Assembly: GCF_964019715.1 (NCBI RefSeq)
Contig: NZ_OZ026463.1
Span: 372,001 to 436,000, forward strand
Reading direction: 5' to 3'
Length of the DNA stretch: 64,000 nt
From: Spiroplasma endosymbiont of Lonchoptera lutea
Lineage (GTDB): Bacteria; Bacillota_I; Bacilli_A; Mycoplasmatales; Nriv7
Under the pieces are notes generated by a model. That model saw nothing but the letters and a program-made list of their open reading frames with translations, did not search any database and was not told the origin of the DNA. The position numbers were made by a program, and so were the translations under genes. How positions within the stretch are numbered: position 1 is the stretch's first letter; each line of letters begins with the position of its first letter. Positions 1 to 8,309 of this stretch are shown one piece after another.

Positions 1-601
1 TTGTATCATTAAATAATCTAATTTATCTTGAAACTGATTATATTGATATTCACCATCATTTTTAGTTATTTCCGTAGGCAATGGTTGTTCGTTATCTTTT
101 TCTGGTAAAGGGGGCATTTCCGCTGAGAATGAAGTTATATAATGTTTAAAATCGTGTAGTTTATCCACTAATCCAATTGTAATTTTTACATTGACAATTT
201 CTGATATAGTATAAATATCTGTTTTAAATCCACTACCAGGAGTATTAAAAGATTGTAATGTTCCATTTTTTTTTATAAAAATTAAACGCAGAAATTCAGT
301 TTTTATAACCAAACAAACGAAATCAGTTGGGATATTCAAGCTCAACATCACTAGGTCAAGTAAAACCGCTTTCACTTATATCTAATCAATAATCACCATG
401 ATGAATTAATTTAGTGTTTTTTAAACTAGCAAACTTTAACTCACAGCTATTACCACATTGATTAGGGTTGGCGGCTCGTTTTTCTCGTTTCATAAAAAAT
501 TGTTCCATATTAGGTTTTGATGGTTTTTTTGTATCAAAGAAGGCACCTAGAGGGACTAAACCAATAAAAGCGATAACTAACCACGATATAAATTTATACA
601 T
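1..601 (-). CDS. Plectrovirus ORF1-like protein, N-terminal part (genome unit A)
   Basis: This is the amino-terminal 200 residues of the large SpV1-type ORF1 protein; the rest lies beyond the left edge. The frame opens with MYKFISWLVIAFIGLVPLGAFF, a membrane/signal segment, and stays open to base 1 when TGA is read as Trp (for example at 386 and 356). The full-length paralogue at 8310-10163 has the same start and the same downstream part (PPLPEKDNEQPLPTEI, YQYNQFQDKLDYLMIQ). The stretch between about residues 55 and 140 is unrelated in the two copies. In filamentous phages the large ORF next to the Zot gene is usually a minor coat/adsorption protein; that role is inferred here. Confidence 0.85.
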
Positions 602-625
602 ATTTATTTGTCCTTTCTTCTGTGT

Positions 626-871
626 TTAACTTCTTAAAATTAAATATATTGTTGATAAAATACAAATCGTTCCTAAAATTTGGAAAATCGGATGTTGAGA
701 AAATAACCTTATCATTGGTTTAAACAAATCTAAAATTTTAATATTATTTGATAGAACTTTATTAAAATATTCTAAACCCTCACGCACATAGGCTCATAAA
801 CCTAAAAAGTCATTTAAAGCAAAAATAGAAAAAACAGCAACAAGAATAAATAAAATTATCAATTTAAACAT
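626..871 (-). CDS. Small plectrovirus membrane protein
   Basis: An 81-residue protein starting MFKLIILFILVAVFSIFA and ending in a second hydrophobic stretch (IFQILGTICILSTIYLIL), so two membrane segments around a short amphipathic middle. It lies between ORF1 and the next small membrane gene on the same strand, with spacings of about 10 to 25 bases, as in a packed phage operon. The homologue in unit B (10188-10748) is broken by a MITE. Function is not known; it is likely a virion or assembly membrane protein. Confidence 0.75.
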
Positions 872-880
872 TTTAAAAAC

Positions 881-1207
881 CTACCTTTTTATTCGCCGTC
901 CATGTTGGTTAACTCACGGTCTATTTTTAGGGCTATTACCACTGAATTTCTTAATTGGACCACTAGATGATTGTTTCTTAGTTCCTCAATTAGCAACTGA
1001 TTTTTGATATTTTTTACGAAAACCAACTTTTGGTCGTTCAATATGAATTCCTAAAATGCCACCAATTACAAGATTGATAACAAGCATAATTAGCGGAAAA
1101 ATAATAATGCGAATATTTGTTCCAGGAATGGTTAAAGTTCAAATTAAATCAAAAACTTTATAAAACATATCGCCAATCAAACTAGCCATTTTTTCTAAGT
1201 TTTCCAT
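881..1207 (-). CDS. Plectrovirus membrane protein with basic C-terminus
   Basis: A 108-residue protein in code 4 (MENLEKMASLIGDMFYKVFD...). It has one strong hydrophobic segment near residues 30-58 and a long, Lys/Arg-rich C-terminal tail (KKYQKSVANW, GRRIKR). The unit B homologue (10748-10981) shares the N-terminal two thirds but has a much shorter tail. It sits directly downstream of the Zot-like ATPase gene. The small hydrophobic plus basic-tail layout resembles filamentous-phage coat or assembly proteins; the exact role is unknown. Confidence 0.75.
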
Positions 1208-1220
1208 TTTTTAAACTCCT

Positions 1221-2210
1221 TTATTTATTTTTTTTATTCAAATTATTTTTTAACTTAGTAAGTATCTTGCTAAATTTTTCCATTTTTAAATATTCTAATG
1301 CTTCAATATCTATCACATTATCATTTCAAAATTTATGCTGATAATTATCATTCAAAGCACGATTACTTAATTCACGCAAGAATGATAAATATTTATTATC
1401 ATAAAGGTTTAAAATTGACATCGGAATTTTCAATTTAAAGAAATAAATGTCTAATTCCGGAATGCTCCGATACTTGATTTTGCGACCTTTTTTATCATTT
1501 TTTGCATTAATTAGCGTTAATCGTCATTGTTCATATTCACTTACCGATTTAAAAGTGCCGTAAATAACTTGTAAATAGGGTCGGAAAATACTAACTGGTT
1601 TTTTTCTAATACCAACAATTATTGAATTCGCAATATCACGAACTTTAACTCATATATGTTCAGCTCGTTGTCCACTTGCTAATACGATATGGGTAAATTG
1701 GCGAGCCGAAGCGAAATATTCTTGTAAACCTTGGGTTACTCTATCATTTTCTTTATAATCAGTTCCTTCTAAAAATAAGTTAGTTTCATCTCATAACAGT
1801 AAATGTTTTTCATCTAAAATCGGATAATTATAATCTAAAAGTGACATATGCCCTAATGAAAGCATTTGTTTATCTGTAATCGGAAAAGTAGAAATCGTTT
1901 TTCAACCACTTAATAAGTAAGAAGCTAAAACCATTAAAGCGGTTTTTCCAGTCCCTAAAGCCCCAATTACTAAATTTAAAGGTGAATTTAATAAGAAATT
2001 AATAAAACTACGACGAGCAAAGAAATGAGAAATTTTAGTATATAAAATATACAAAGCAATTAATAAATAAATAATATCAAATAACATTCTTCAACTTTGG
2101 GGATTATAATAATGCAAAATCGCACCATAAACTCACGCAATAATAAATAAAGTGCGATTTAAAGCCACAAAATCATATAATCTTAAATTTATTTTTTTAA
2201 AAAATAGCAT
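1221..2210 (-). CDS. Zot-like assembly/export ATPase (unit A)
   Basis: A 329-residue P-loop ATPase of the filamentous-phage pI/Zot type. N-terminal hydrophobic segments (residues about 15-75) are followed by a Walker A motif, VIGALGTGKTAL, and a Walker B-like LLLWDETNLF. Such proteins energise extrusion of the phage through the host membrane. The start chosen is ATG at 2208-2210; a later ATG at 2087 would cut off the membrane-proximal start that is conserved in unit B (11020-12015). It lies directly downstream of the major coat gene, as expected for a plectrovirus. Family assignment is firm; the function is by analogy. Confidence 0.85.
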
Positions 2211-2241
2211 CACTTAAATCACACTTTCTTTATTTTTATTA

Positions 2242-2481
2242 TTATCTGCCGGGCATTAATTTTTCAAACATTTTGAAAGCAATTAAAAATAAACCAATAA
2301 TTACACCAAGCAAGAAAACTCAATATGTAGCAAAGAAATTAACGACATTTGGCATATTACCACCAATAATATCAGTTCAAATATTACCAAATGCTTTAAT
2401 TAATGCTTTTCATAAGTTAGTAACCGCTTGTTCACCAGTAATTGCTACTGGTGTTGTTGCATCAAGAAAAATTCTAAACAT
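2242..2481 (-). CDS. Plectrovirus major coat-type protein (unit A)
   Basis: A 79-residue protein, MFRIFLDATTPVAITGEQ..., with one long hydrophobic helix (YWVFLLGVIIGLFLIAFKM) followed by a short basic end, and an amphipathic N-terminal half. It has the strongest ribosome-binding site of the operon, with AAGGGGG about eight bases before ATG, fitting a protein needed in many copies. The paralogue at 12047-12286 matches over its whole length. Size and layout match filamentous-phage major coat proteins. Confidence 0.75.
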
Positions 2482-2496
2482 ATAATCACCCCCTTT

Positions 2497-2727
2497 CTAA
2501 ACAAAATATGATTTAACTTTATAAAATAAAATAACCATAAATAAGATAATGACTACTAATACTATTCAAAACGCAATATTTGCTATTAAAAGTCAAAGTA
2601 GTTCTTTGGTTAAATCAATTTCCTTGCCAGAAACTCACGCCGGAATAACTTTAATTTGAATAAATAAATCTCAAAAATACAATTTTGTCATTTCTCAATC
2701 TAAATATTTTCAAGCAACTAAAAACAT
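2497..2727 (-). CDS. Small plectrovirus membrane protein
   Basis: A 76-residue protein containing eight Trp residues, most of them coded by TGA, so it is invisible in the standard code. Sequence start is MFLVAWKYLDWEMTKLYFW; a hydrophobic helix lies near the end (IAFWIVLVVIILFMVILFYK). The unit B copy is at 12329-12562. It lies directly upstream of the coat gene in the packed minus-strand operon. Probably a minor virion or assembly protein; no known function is recognised. Confidence 0.7.
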
Positions 2728-2732
2728 AATAA

Positions 2733-2882
2733 TTACCGCTTAAAAGGTCAAAAGAGTAGAAAAATAATTGCCGAGAAAAGCATTACAATTATTAAAATTG
2801 AAAACAAAAATACAACTTGGGGTGGTAAATCGGTAGCCGGATAAATTAATTCAATTAACTCAATAATTATTTTTTTAAACAT
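2733..2882 (-). CDS. Small plectrovirus membrane protein, 49 aa
   Basis: The protein starts MFKKIIIELIELIYPATDL and carries one central hydrophobic helix (VVFLFSILIIVMLFSAIIFLL). The PATDLPPQVVFLFSIL core is nearly identical in unit B (12553-12717), which argues that this short frame is really translated. It starts ten bases after the stop of the next upstream gene and lies six bases before the following one. Confidence 0.65.
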
Positions 2883-2891
2883 TTTCTAAAC

Positions 2892-3104
2892 CTACTTTTT
2901 AATTTCTTTTTCATCTTGTTCTAATAAATTTCGCTTAAACTTTGCAATAAATATTCGTTGTGAATAAGTAAAATCCTTTGGCAACTGTTTTGCTTCGCTA
3001 CCATATTTCTTTTTGTCTTTAAAAAACCGATAAATATTAACCGCAATATAGTATGCTAGTAATAATGTTAAAATCGTAAAAAATACTAATCCAAATATAC
3101 TCAT
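2892..3104 (-). CDS. Small plectrovirus membrane protein, 70 aa
   Basis: It begins MSIFGLVFFTILTLLLAYYIAV, a single N-terminal membrane segment, followed by a highly charged cytoplasmic tail (KDKKKYGSEAKQLPKDF..., ending KEIKK). ATG is preceded by a purine-rich AAGGAGAAAAG site. The unit B counterpart (12723-12945) is frameshifted in an A10 run. First small gene after rep in the operon; function unknown. Confidence 0.75.
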   Translation of the reverse strand: MSIFGLVFFTILTLLLAYYIAVNIYRFFKDKKKYGSEAKQLPKDFTYSQRIFIAKFKRNLLEQDEKEIKK

Positions 3105-3177
3105 CTTTCTTTTCTCCTTAATTTTCTAATTTTTAATTCTTATTTTAAATTGCAATTTTTCTTTCATTTTTTAACTC

Positions 3178-4020
3178 CTAATGTTTCATTTTTCTTAGTT
3201 GATTTCTAAATCTTAAACTTTCTAATGAAGCATAATTTACACTTTCAAAGTCTATATAATTAATATTTTTAAATTCATAGATTGCTCCGCACATTTTGGT
3301 TTTAAATTTATTAACTGTTGATTTTAAGTATTTTACAAATTCAGAATTTACAGTTCTATTAACAATATTATTCAAAGTATCGGTAAATACTTGTTTTCTA
3401 GTAATGGGATTTTGACAGTTATATGAGAATTGATAAGCCTTGATATTTAAGTCATATTGATTTAATGATTTTTCATTCAGAACATTTTTAGTTATATATT
3501 TGGAGCAATATTTTACAACCATTTCATTAGTATTTTCACGAACTCTAATATTTTTATTAATTCCATAAGGTCAAAATTGTAAAATAATTTTATGTGGTAT
3601 TTTTTCGGTGATTAAAATATGAAAATGAATAACGCCTCGTTTCTGATATTCATAGGTATACAAATACTTAATATTTTTATTTTTAACTTTAAATCAGTAT
3701 TTTAATTTTTTAAAAAATTTATTTAAATCACGCTTACATTTTCTAATATCAAATTCATTAACATCAGCATAAGTAAGCGTTAAGAATGTAAGTTTTTTAC
3801 AGTCTCAAAAATTATGATATGCCTTCCGAATAACATTAGATTTTGCACGAATATTGCTATTAAGCAATTTTGTATCACAATTACCCTTATTTTTAACTCC
3901 ATCAGCATTACGAGTATTTGCTTTGATGCGTTCTAACGGCATAACAATATTACGAATATATTGACCATAATAAATGGTTTTCATATAAAAATCAGTCGGA
4001 TTTTGAGGTTGTAAATTCAT
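3178..4020 (-). CDS. Plectrovirus rolling-circle replication initiator (Rep), unit A
   Basis: A 280-residue HUH-type Rep. Visible motifs in order: FLTLTYA (motif 1, residues about 76-82), the metal-binding HFHIL (motif 2), and the catalytic Tyr region VVKYCSKYITK (motif 3). Rep would nick the double-stranded viral form to start rolling-circle replication. The frame is unbroken from MNLQPQNPTDFYM to KMKH once TGA at 3805 is read as Trp. The hairpin-rich region at 4063-4150, directly upstream, is a plausible origin. Unit B has a close copy with a replaced C-terminus (14237-15097). Confidence 0.88.
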
Positions 4021-4062
4021 ATTTTATGCTCCCATTTTAGATTTTCGCCAGTTGTGTTATTT

Positions 4063-4150
4063 AATCAAGTAATAGTCGGCTTCGCCGACTACCCGCTAAG
4101 CGGGCGGAGCATACGCTTTCCGCATCGCTTCGCAGACCGAAGTGATTATC
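4063..4150. other. Plectrovirus intergenic hairpins, candidate replication origin (unit A)
   Basis: Two adjacent G+C-rich hairpins stand out in the A+T-rich sequence: a perfect 7-bp stem with TTC loop at 4074-4090 and a 5-bp stem CCCGC/GCGGG at 4092-4104, followed by a further G+C-rich stretch. The same arrangement occurs in unit B at 15151-15181 with the loops slightly changed. It lies immediately upstream of rep and between two genes, as filamentous-phage origins do. It could alternatively act as a terminator. Confidence 0.5.
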
Positions 4151-4152
4151 AA

Positions 4153-4452
4153 TTAACTGGACAAGTTTTTTTGATTTTTTTCTAATTCAATTTTTTGCAA
4201 ATTAACTATTTTGGGGTTTTTATCAAAAGTTAATTCGCAACTAAAAAATGATTTAACATTTTCTTTTAACAATTTATAAATTTCTTGTTGTTCTAAATTA
4301 TTATCATCAATTCATAAGGCTTTTTGTTCGCCGGTAGGCTCAAATAAGTCATTTTCATAACGCAAAAATTCGGCAGAATATCCTGACATCGTAGAGCCAT
4401 CTTTATTTTTAAATATTTTTCTTTTTATACTAACTAATTTAACTTTAAACAT
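4153..4452 (-). CDS. Conserved plectrovirus protein, 99 aa
   Basis: A soluble 99-residue protein, MFKVKLVSIKRKIFKNKDGS..., ending LEKNQKNLSS. It is nearly identical in unit B (15230-15529), including the last residues, so it is under constraint. It lies just upstream of rep. Position and size recall the single-stranded DNA-binding proteins that filamentous phages encode next to rep, but no OB-fold motif can be proved by eye, so the function is left open. Confidence 0.7.
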
Positions 4453-4603
4453 TATTTTTTAAATTCCTTTTATTTTTCTTTTAATTTTGATTTTTTTTAA
4501 TACAAAACGAATTAAACAGTTCACTATTTGTGTTATGGTTACTCATACTAATGAATAACCTATAATCATTAACCTACCAATTGCTCCAAAATTTTTAATA
4601 AAT

Positions 4604-5815
4604 TGGATTGGCAACCCTTTTTAGGACACTTTTTATGTAGACTGGTATTTTCTAAATTCAACGGGAGTTAAATAATTTAAACTGCCATGAATTCGAATAT
4701 TGTTATATCAATTAACAAAATCAAATAGTTCGCATTTTAGTTGTGTTAAGTTTGCAAATTTTTTACCGTTAATAAATTCGGTTTTAAAGGTTTTGTAAGT
4801 TGCTTCAGCAACAGCATTATCATATGGGCATCCTTTGGAGCTTAATGATCTTTTAATTTTAAAGGTTATTAAAATTTCATCAATAATTTTATTTTTAAAC
4901 TCATTACCACGATCAGTATGAAATAAAGTTATTTTATTTAATGGTCGTGTTATCTTGTGAAAAGCTTGTTGAACTAATTCAGCAGTTTTATTTGGTCCAG
5001 CACTATAGCCAATTACTTCGCGATTAAACAAGTCAATTAATAAACAAATATAATGTCATTTAGTGCCAACTTGAACATATGTTAAATCACTAACAACAAC
5101 TTCATTTGGTTTTTTGTCATTAAATTGACGATTTAAAACATTATTAATTTCGTCATTATTAACTGTTTTTTTATGATTACAATATTTTAACTTGGTGTAT
5201 TTAGAAACCAAATTATTTTTGATCATAATGAATCGGATTTTTCGTCGTGATAAAATGATATTTTTTCTTATTAAAACAGCTTTAATTTTACGAGCACCAT
5301 AAATCTTGCGACTTTTATTAAATGCACTGATAACTTCTTGTTCATAATTATTAACATCAAACTTGGTGCATTTATTAGTTTGATAATAATATGTTGATTT
5401 TAGTAAACCTAAAATCTTACATATTTTCCTCACTGAATATTTATTTTTGTTGTTATTAATTATTGTTATTTTTTCCCGATTATCAGTGCTGCTTGCTTTA
5501 AAATGTCATTTTCCATTCGTAATTGTTGGTTTTCTTTTCGCAAGTAAATTAATTCATTTTCTTCGACAGTGCGATTATCTTTTGCTTTAAATGACCCAGA
5601 ATTATTATAATTTTTAATTCAACTATAAATAGTTGGTTTTGGTAAATTATATTCTTTCCCTAAATTAATAACACTTTTGTCATTTTTGTATAGCATTACA
5701 ATTTGTTTTTTAAATTCTTCAGAGTATGAGGTTTTATTTCCCATTTTTATATTCCTTCTTTCTTAATAATTTTGAAGTCTATATAATTATGGTCCAACTT
5801 ATTGTAGCCTATCCA
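4604..5815 (-). mobile_element. IS3/IS150-type element, copy 1 (1212 bp, complete)
   Basis: The ends are TGGATTGGCAACC... and ...GTAGCCTATCCA; read inward they form an imperfect inverted repeat (TGGATtGGCaAC / TGGATaGGCtAC). It is flanked by the direct repeat AAT (4601-4603 and 5816-5818), the 3-bp duplication expected of IS150-type elements. It splits a plectrovirus gene, so it arrived after the virus. Confidence 0.93.
4633..5744 (-). CDS. IS3-family transposase OrfAB, copy 1
   Basis: orfA (5466-5744, 92 aa, [19 protein letters not shown]) has the HTH/leucine-zipper layout and stops just after a run of six A residues. orfB is read in the -1 frame and overlaps that point, so the active OrfAB fusion needs the programmed -1 frameshift typical of the family. 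OrfB carries the DDE core: VVSDLTYV (D), [10 protein letters not shown] (D) and [18 protein letters not shown] (E). It ends ...VEFRKYQST after several TGA Trp codons. Confidence 0.92.
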
Positions 5816-5980
5816 AATTGTTGCAAATTTTCAATATCTGTATGTAATAATAAAACTATACTTAAAGATATGAATATAATGTAATTAAGTATTATTCATC
5901 AATATTTTTTTATAAATTTATTTACAGTTTTCATTTTCTTTTTTTATCCTTTTATTCTTTTTAAAATTAGGAGGTTTTAT

Positions 5981-6292
5981 ATGTATTTATTAGATAAATT
6001 AGAAGATATTTCAGATAAGATAATTTGCTTTTTAGAAGTTAATCTTAATTATTTTGGCATAACTATTTGAATAGGTTGAATTTTACAAGGAGTTGCTTAT
6101 TTTTGAACTCCGGATAAAGATAATTCATTTGGACAAGCATTATATGCTATGGTTTGATTTTTTAATTGAAATTTAAAATTTCAAGATTTAAAATGAGTTT
6201 ATTTATTTAAAGAAGAAGGTTGATTTGTAGTTCAATTTATTATTGGTATTGTTTGAATTCTATATTTAATTTTTTATAGGTTTAAAAAATAA
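5981..6292 (+). CDS. Trp-rich membrane protein on the opposite strand of the plectrovirus
   Basis: A 103-residue frame in code 4, start MYLLDKLEDISDKIICFLEV, with a good ribosome site (AGGAGG seven bases upstream). It is rich in Trp coded by TGA and has at least two membrane segments (ITIWIGWILQGVAYFW; FVVQFIIGIVWILYLIFY). It is the only plus-strand gene I can support within the viral unit, which suggests its own promoter. Not recognised; no equivalent survives in unit B, whose corresponding end was replaced by IS3 copy 2. Confidence 0.6.
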
Positions 6293-6443
6293 ATTTCTTA
6301 CTTTTTTAGTATGCTTTATTTTTATTTTTTAATATTTTTTTAATATGATTAATAAATTTTTTATCACAAGCATCGTGATTTCCTAAGTTTCTAATATGCA
6401 AACACCAACGACATATTTTTATAATCTATCGTTTCTTTCAAAA

Positions 6444-6545
6444 TTAAAACCCCTTTTCATCGCAAGAATTACAGATTCCAACTGTATTTTTATTGCCAAC
6501 GATATAGCTTTCGTTGTCGCATTCAATACAAAATATTACTGCCAA
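6444..6545 (-). CDS. Mini zinc-ribbon protein of the plectrovirus, 33 aa
   Basis: A 33-residue frame starting at TTG (6543-6545), nine bases after an AGGGGG ribosome site. It contains CIEC and CNSC, two CxxC knuckles 20 residues apart, a minimal zinc ribbon. A second copy occurs upstream of clpB (24280-24381) with synonymous-type differences and a different last two residues, which supports real coding. A further minus-strand frame at 6306-6425 has a CRWC...HDAC cysteine pattern but no acceptable start codon and is not called. Confidence 0.5.
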   Translation of the reverse strand: MAVIFCIECDNESYIVGNKNTVGICNSCDEKGF

Positions 6546-6632
6546 AAGAAAACACCCCCTAAAAGTTTGTAGAAAACAAAATCTTGTCATATGTATATGG
6601 TTTCTACAACCTTATCAAAAGTATGTAATATA

Positions 6633-6649
6633 CCACAGATGTTTTGCAC
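6633..6649. other. 17-bp sequence repeated inverted next to the clpB-side virus scrap (candidate recombination site)
   Basis: CCACAGATGTTTTGCAC, just downstream of the viral transposase gene, is found as its exact reverse complement at 24418-24434, where virus-derived DNA ends and the clpB promoter begins. At the second site it forms the inner part of a larger inverted repeat (AAACCA...TGGTTT). This could be a viral attachment or transposon-end sequence; the evidence is only the repeat and its position. Confidence 0.3.
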
Positions 6650-6678
6650 AATCAAGAAAAATCTTAAAAAAGGAGAAA

Positions 6679-7758
6679 TTAATTTATTAATTCTTGTAAT
6701 TTTTGAAATGGTGATTTATTTTGTAATGCTGAATGACAGCGTTGGAAGTTGTAATAGTAATAATATTGATTTAAGAAATGTTGTAGTTCGTTTTGATTTA
6801 GTTTTTTATCCTTAACATAAAATAATTTAGTATAATGTTGATGAAACCGCTCAATTTTACCGTTACTTTGTGGCGAACGGATTGGTGTGGTTTCATGGAT
6901 AACCCCATTCCTTGAAAGAAAGGCCGTAAAAGGTCTTTCTTTTACTTTGTATGCTTTTTTATTACTTCAATTAGTAGTAGTAAATTCTGGAGCATTATCA
7001 GTGCGAAGGCGTTTAATGGTTATGCCAAGTTCACTAAAATCTTTCATTGCTCTTTGCACAGCGTTAATCGCGTTATTGGTTCCTAAACTATCATAAACAT
7101 AACCAAATACTATCCGTGTTATTTCGTCAATGAAATCATAAATATAATACTTTTTATCAACCGGAAAATTTGATGTGGTAATTATTTTGGCATCCATTTG
7201 TAAAAGACCAATCTCGGAAACTTCATAACGCTTAAAATGGCGTTTTGTTTGTTTGATTTGTTGTTTTAATTCTTTTCAACGAGAGTCAGATTTAATTCAG
7301 CGATAAAAAGTTTTAATATTTTTCGGAATTTCTAATTTTTTAATATCGTGAAAACCCATTTTTAAATTGTTAAATAAAGACCACATTCCACCAGCTTGAA
7401 TATTTCTATAATCAAAATATAAATCGCATATTTTTTCACGAGAATTTAAATCATATTTATAACTAATTTTGTTAGGTTTTTTATATTTGAAAATTAAACT
7501 ATTAAAATCATCATTTTGATAAGCAGTAAGAATTTTATTAGCTCACTGATAAAATGTATTTCGTGTACTGTGAAAATGCTTTTTTACTAATTTATTTAAA
7601 GTTATTGGTTCTAAATAAAATTGATTACATAAATTTAAATAACTAGTAACTCGTTTTTTAGTTTTGTGATAATGTTTGTGATTATAAATTGTTCTTAATC
7701 AACTTTGGATTTTTGCTTTTAAATCGGCTAAATCAGCCTGGCAAATAACATATTTCAT
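6679..7758 (-). CDS. Plectrovirus-borne rve/DDE transposase
   Basis: A 359-residue transposase of the kind carried in SpV1 genomes (the viral ORF3 type). The start MKYVICQADLADLKAK follows AAGGAG; it has an N-terminal helical DNA-binding part and an integrase core with D in LLQMDAKIIT, D in RLRTDNAPEFTT and E in SPQSNGKIERFHQ. It ends NKSPFQKLQELIN. It probably served viral integration; no inverted repeats of an independent IS are obvious at its borders. All catalytic residues are present and no frameshift is seen. Confidence 0.88.
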
Positions 7759-7785
7759 TTTTAAAACTCCTTAAAGTAAGAAAAC

Positions 7786-7802
7786 CGTATTACAAAAATA
7801 CG
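7786..7802 (-). terminator. Small hairpin between lipoprotein and transposase genes
   Basis: CGTATT and AATACG form a 6-bp stem around a five-base loop and are flanked by T and A runs. It lies just beyond the stop of the phage lipoprotein gene, in the right place to end ORF1-lipoprotein transcription. Weak on its own. Confidence 0.35.
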
Positions 7803-7827
7803 ATTTTCAATAATATTTATTAAATTA

Positions 7828-8253
7828 CTAATTTTTATTAGGTATTTCAGCAAAGAATGAAGTTATTAAATATTGACTAAAACCTAAATCTTTATTTTTA
7901 GAAAATGTAATTTTAACATTAACAATTTTATCAATAGTATATTTATTACTTTCACTTTTACCATTACGCTCATAAAAAATGCGAATGTCTTTAAAACCAT
8001 CAATCGGTTTATAAGAAGTTAAAGGTTCCGCAGAATTAGAAACATCAAAAGGTAATTCATTTTTAATAGAACTAATATTTAATCATCCGCCTCAATCATT
8101 GCTAGTAGAACTCGTAAAATTACTATTCAAAATTTCAATAAAGTTTAATTCATATTTTTTTGCATTATCAGTAATTAGAGTATTGTTACCTCTATTACAC
8201 CCAGAAATAAACATTATACATACTAAATTTAAAGCTGATAAAAATTTTCGCAT
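7828..8253 (-). CDS. Phage-encoded lipoprotein sharing a module with ORF1
   Basis: A 141-residue lipoprotein: MRKFLSALNLVCIMFISGC gives a short signal sequence with a lipobox ending in Cys19. The ATG at 8251-8253 was chosen because AAAGGAGG lies at the right distance; an upstream TTG (8274) falls on the far side of that site. After about 25 private residues it is nearly identical to residues of ORF1 at 9711-9988 (ILNSNFTSSTSND through SQYLITSF), then ends FAEIPNKN. It lies 56 bases downstream of ORF1 on the same strand. As a surface-anchored copy of part of a probable adsorption protein it may serve superinfection exclusion; that is inference. Confidence 0.75.
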
Positions 8254-8309
8254 AAAGAAAAATCCTCCTTTCAAAGGAATTATATTTTATATAAAAATAT
8301 TGGAAACAC

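Larger units (their letters stand above)
4459..5934 (-). pseudogene. Small plectrovirus membrane protein gene interrupted by IS3 copy 1
   Basis: The 5' part is at 5816-5934 and the 3' part at 4459-4603. Removing the IS3 element and one copy of the 3-bp duplication (AAT) restores an 86-codon frame, starting MKTVNKFIKKYWWIILNYI and ending KIKRKIKGI, with two hydrophobic segments. Unit B keeps only the 3' part (15536-15714). The gene is interrupted, so a product is unlikely. Confidence 0.7.

Noticed and set aside
386-601. Standard-code stop positions as gene ends
   Set aside because: Most apparent ends are TGA codons that conserved proteins use as Trp; frames were joined across them.
6575-6602. 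Possible dif/Xer-like site (TCATATGTATATGG)
   Set aside because: Only a short central similarity; arms do not match any dif consensus I can defend.
6591-7096. Plus-strand frames of 69-74 codons
   Set aside because: Antisense to the viral transposase, which has all catalytic motifs on the other strand; no ribosome sites.
8253-8274. Upstream TTG start for the phage lipoprotein
   Set aside because: It would place the ribosome site inside the coding region and add residues before a normal lipoprotein signal; ATG 8253 is better.
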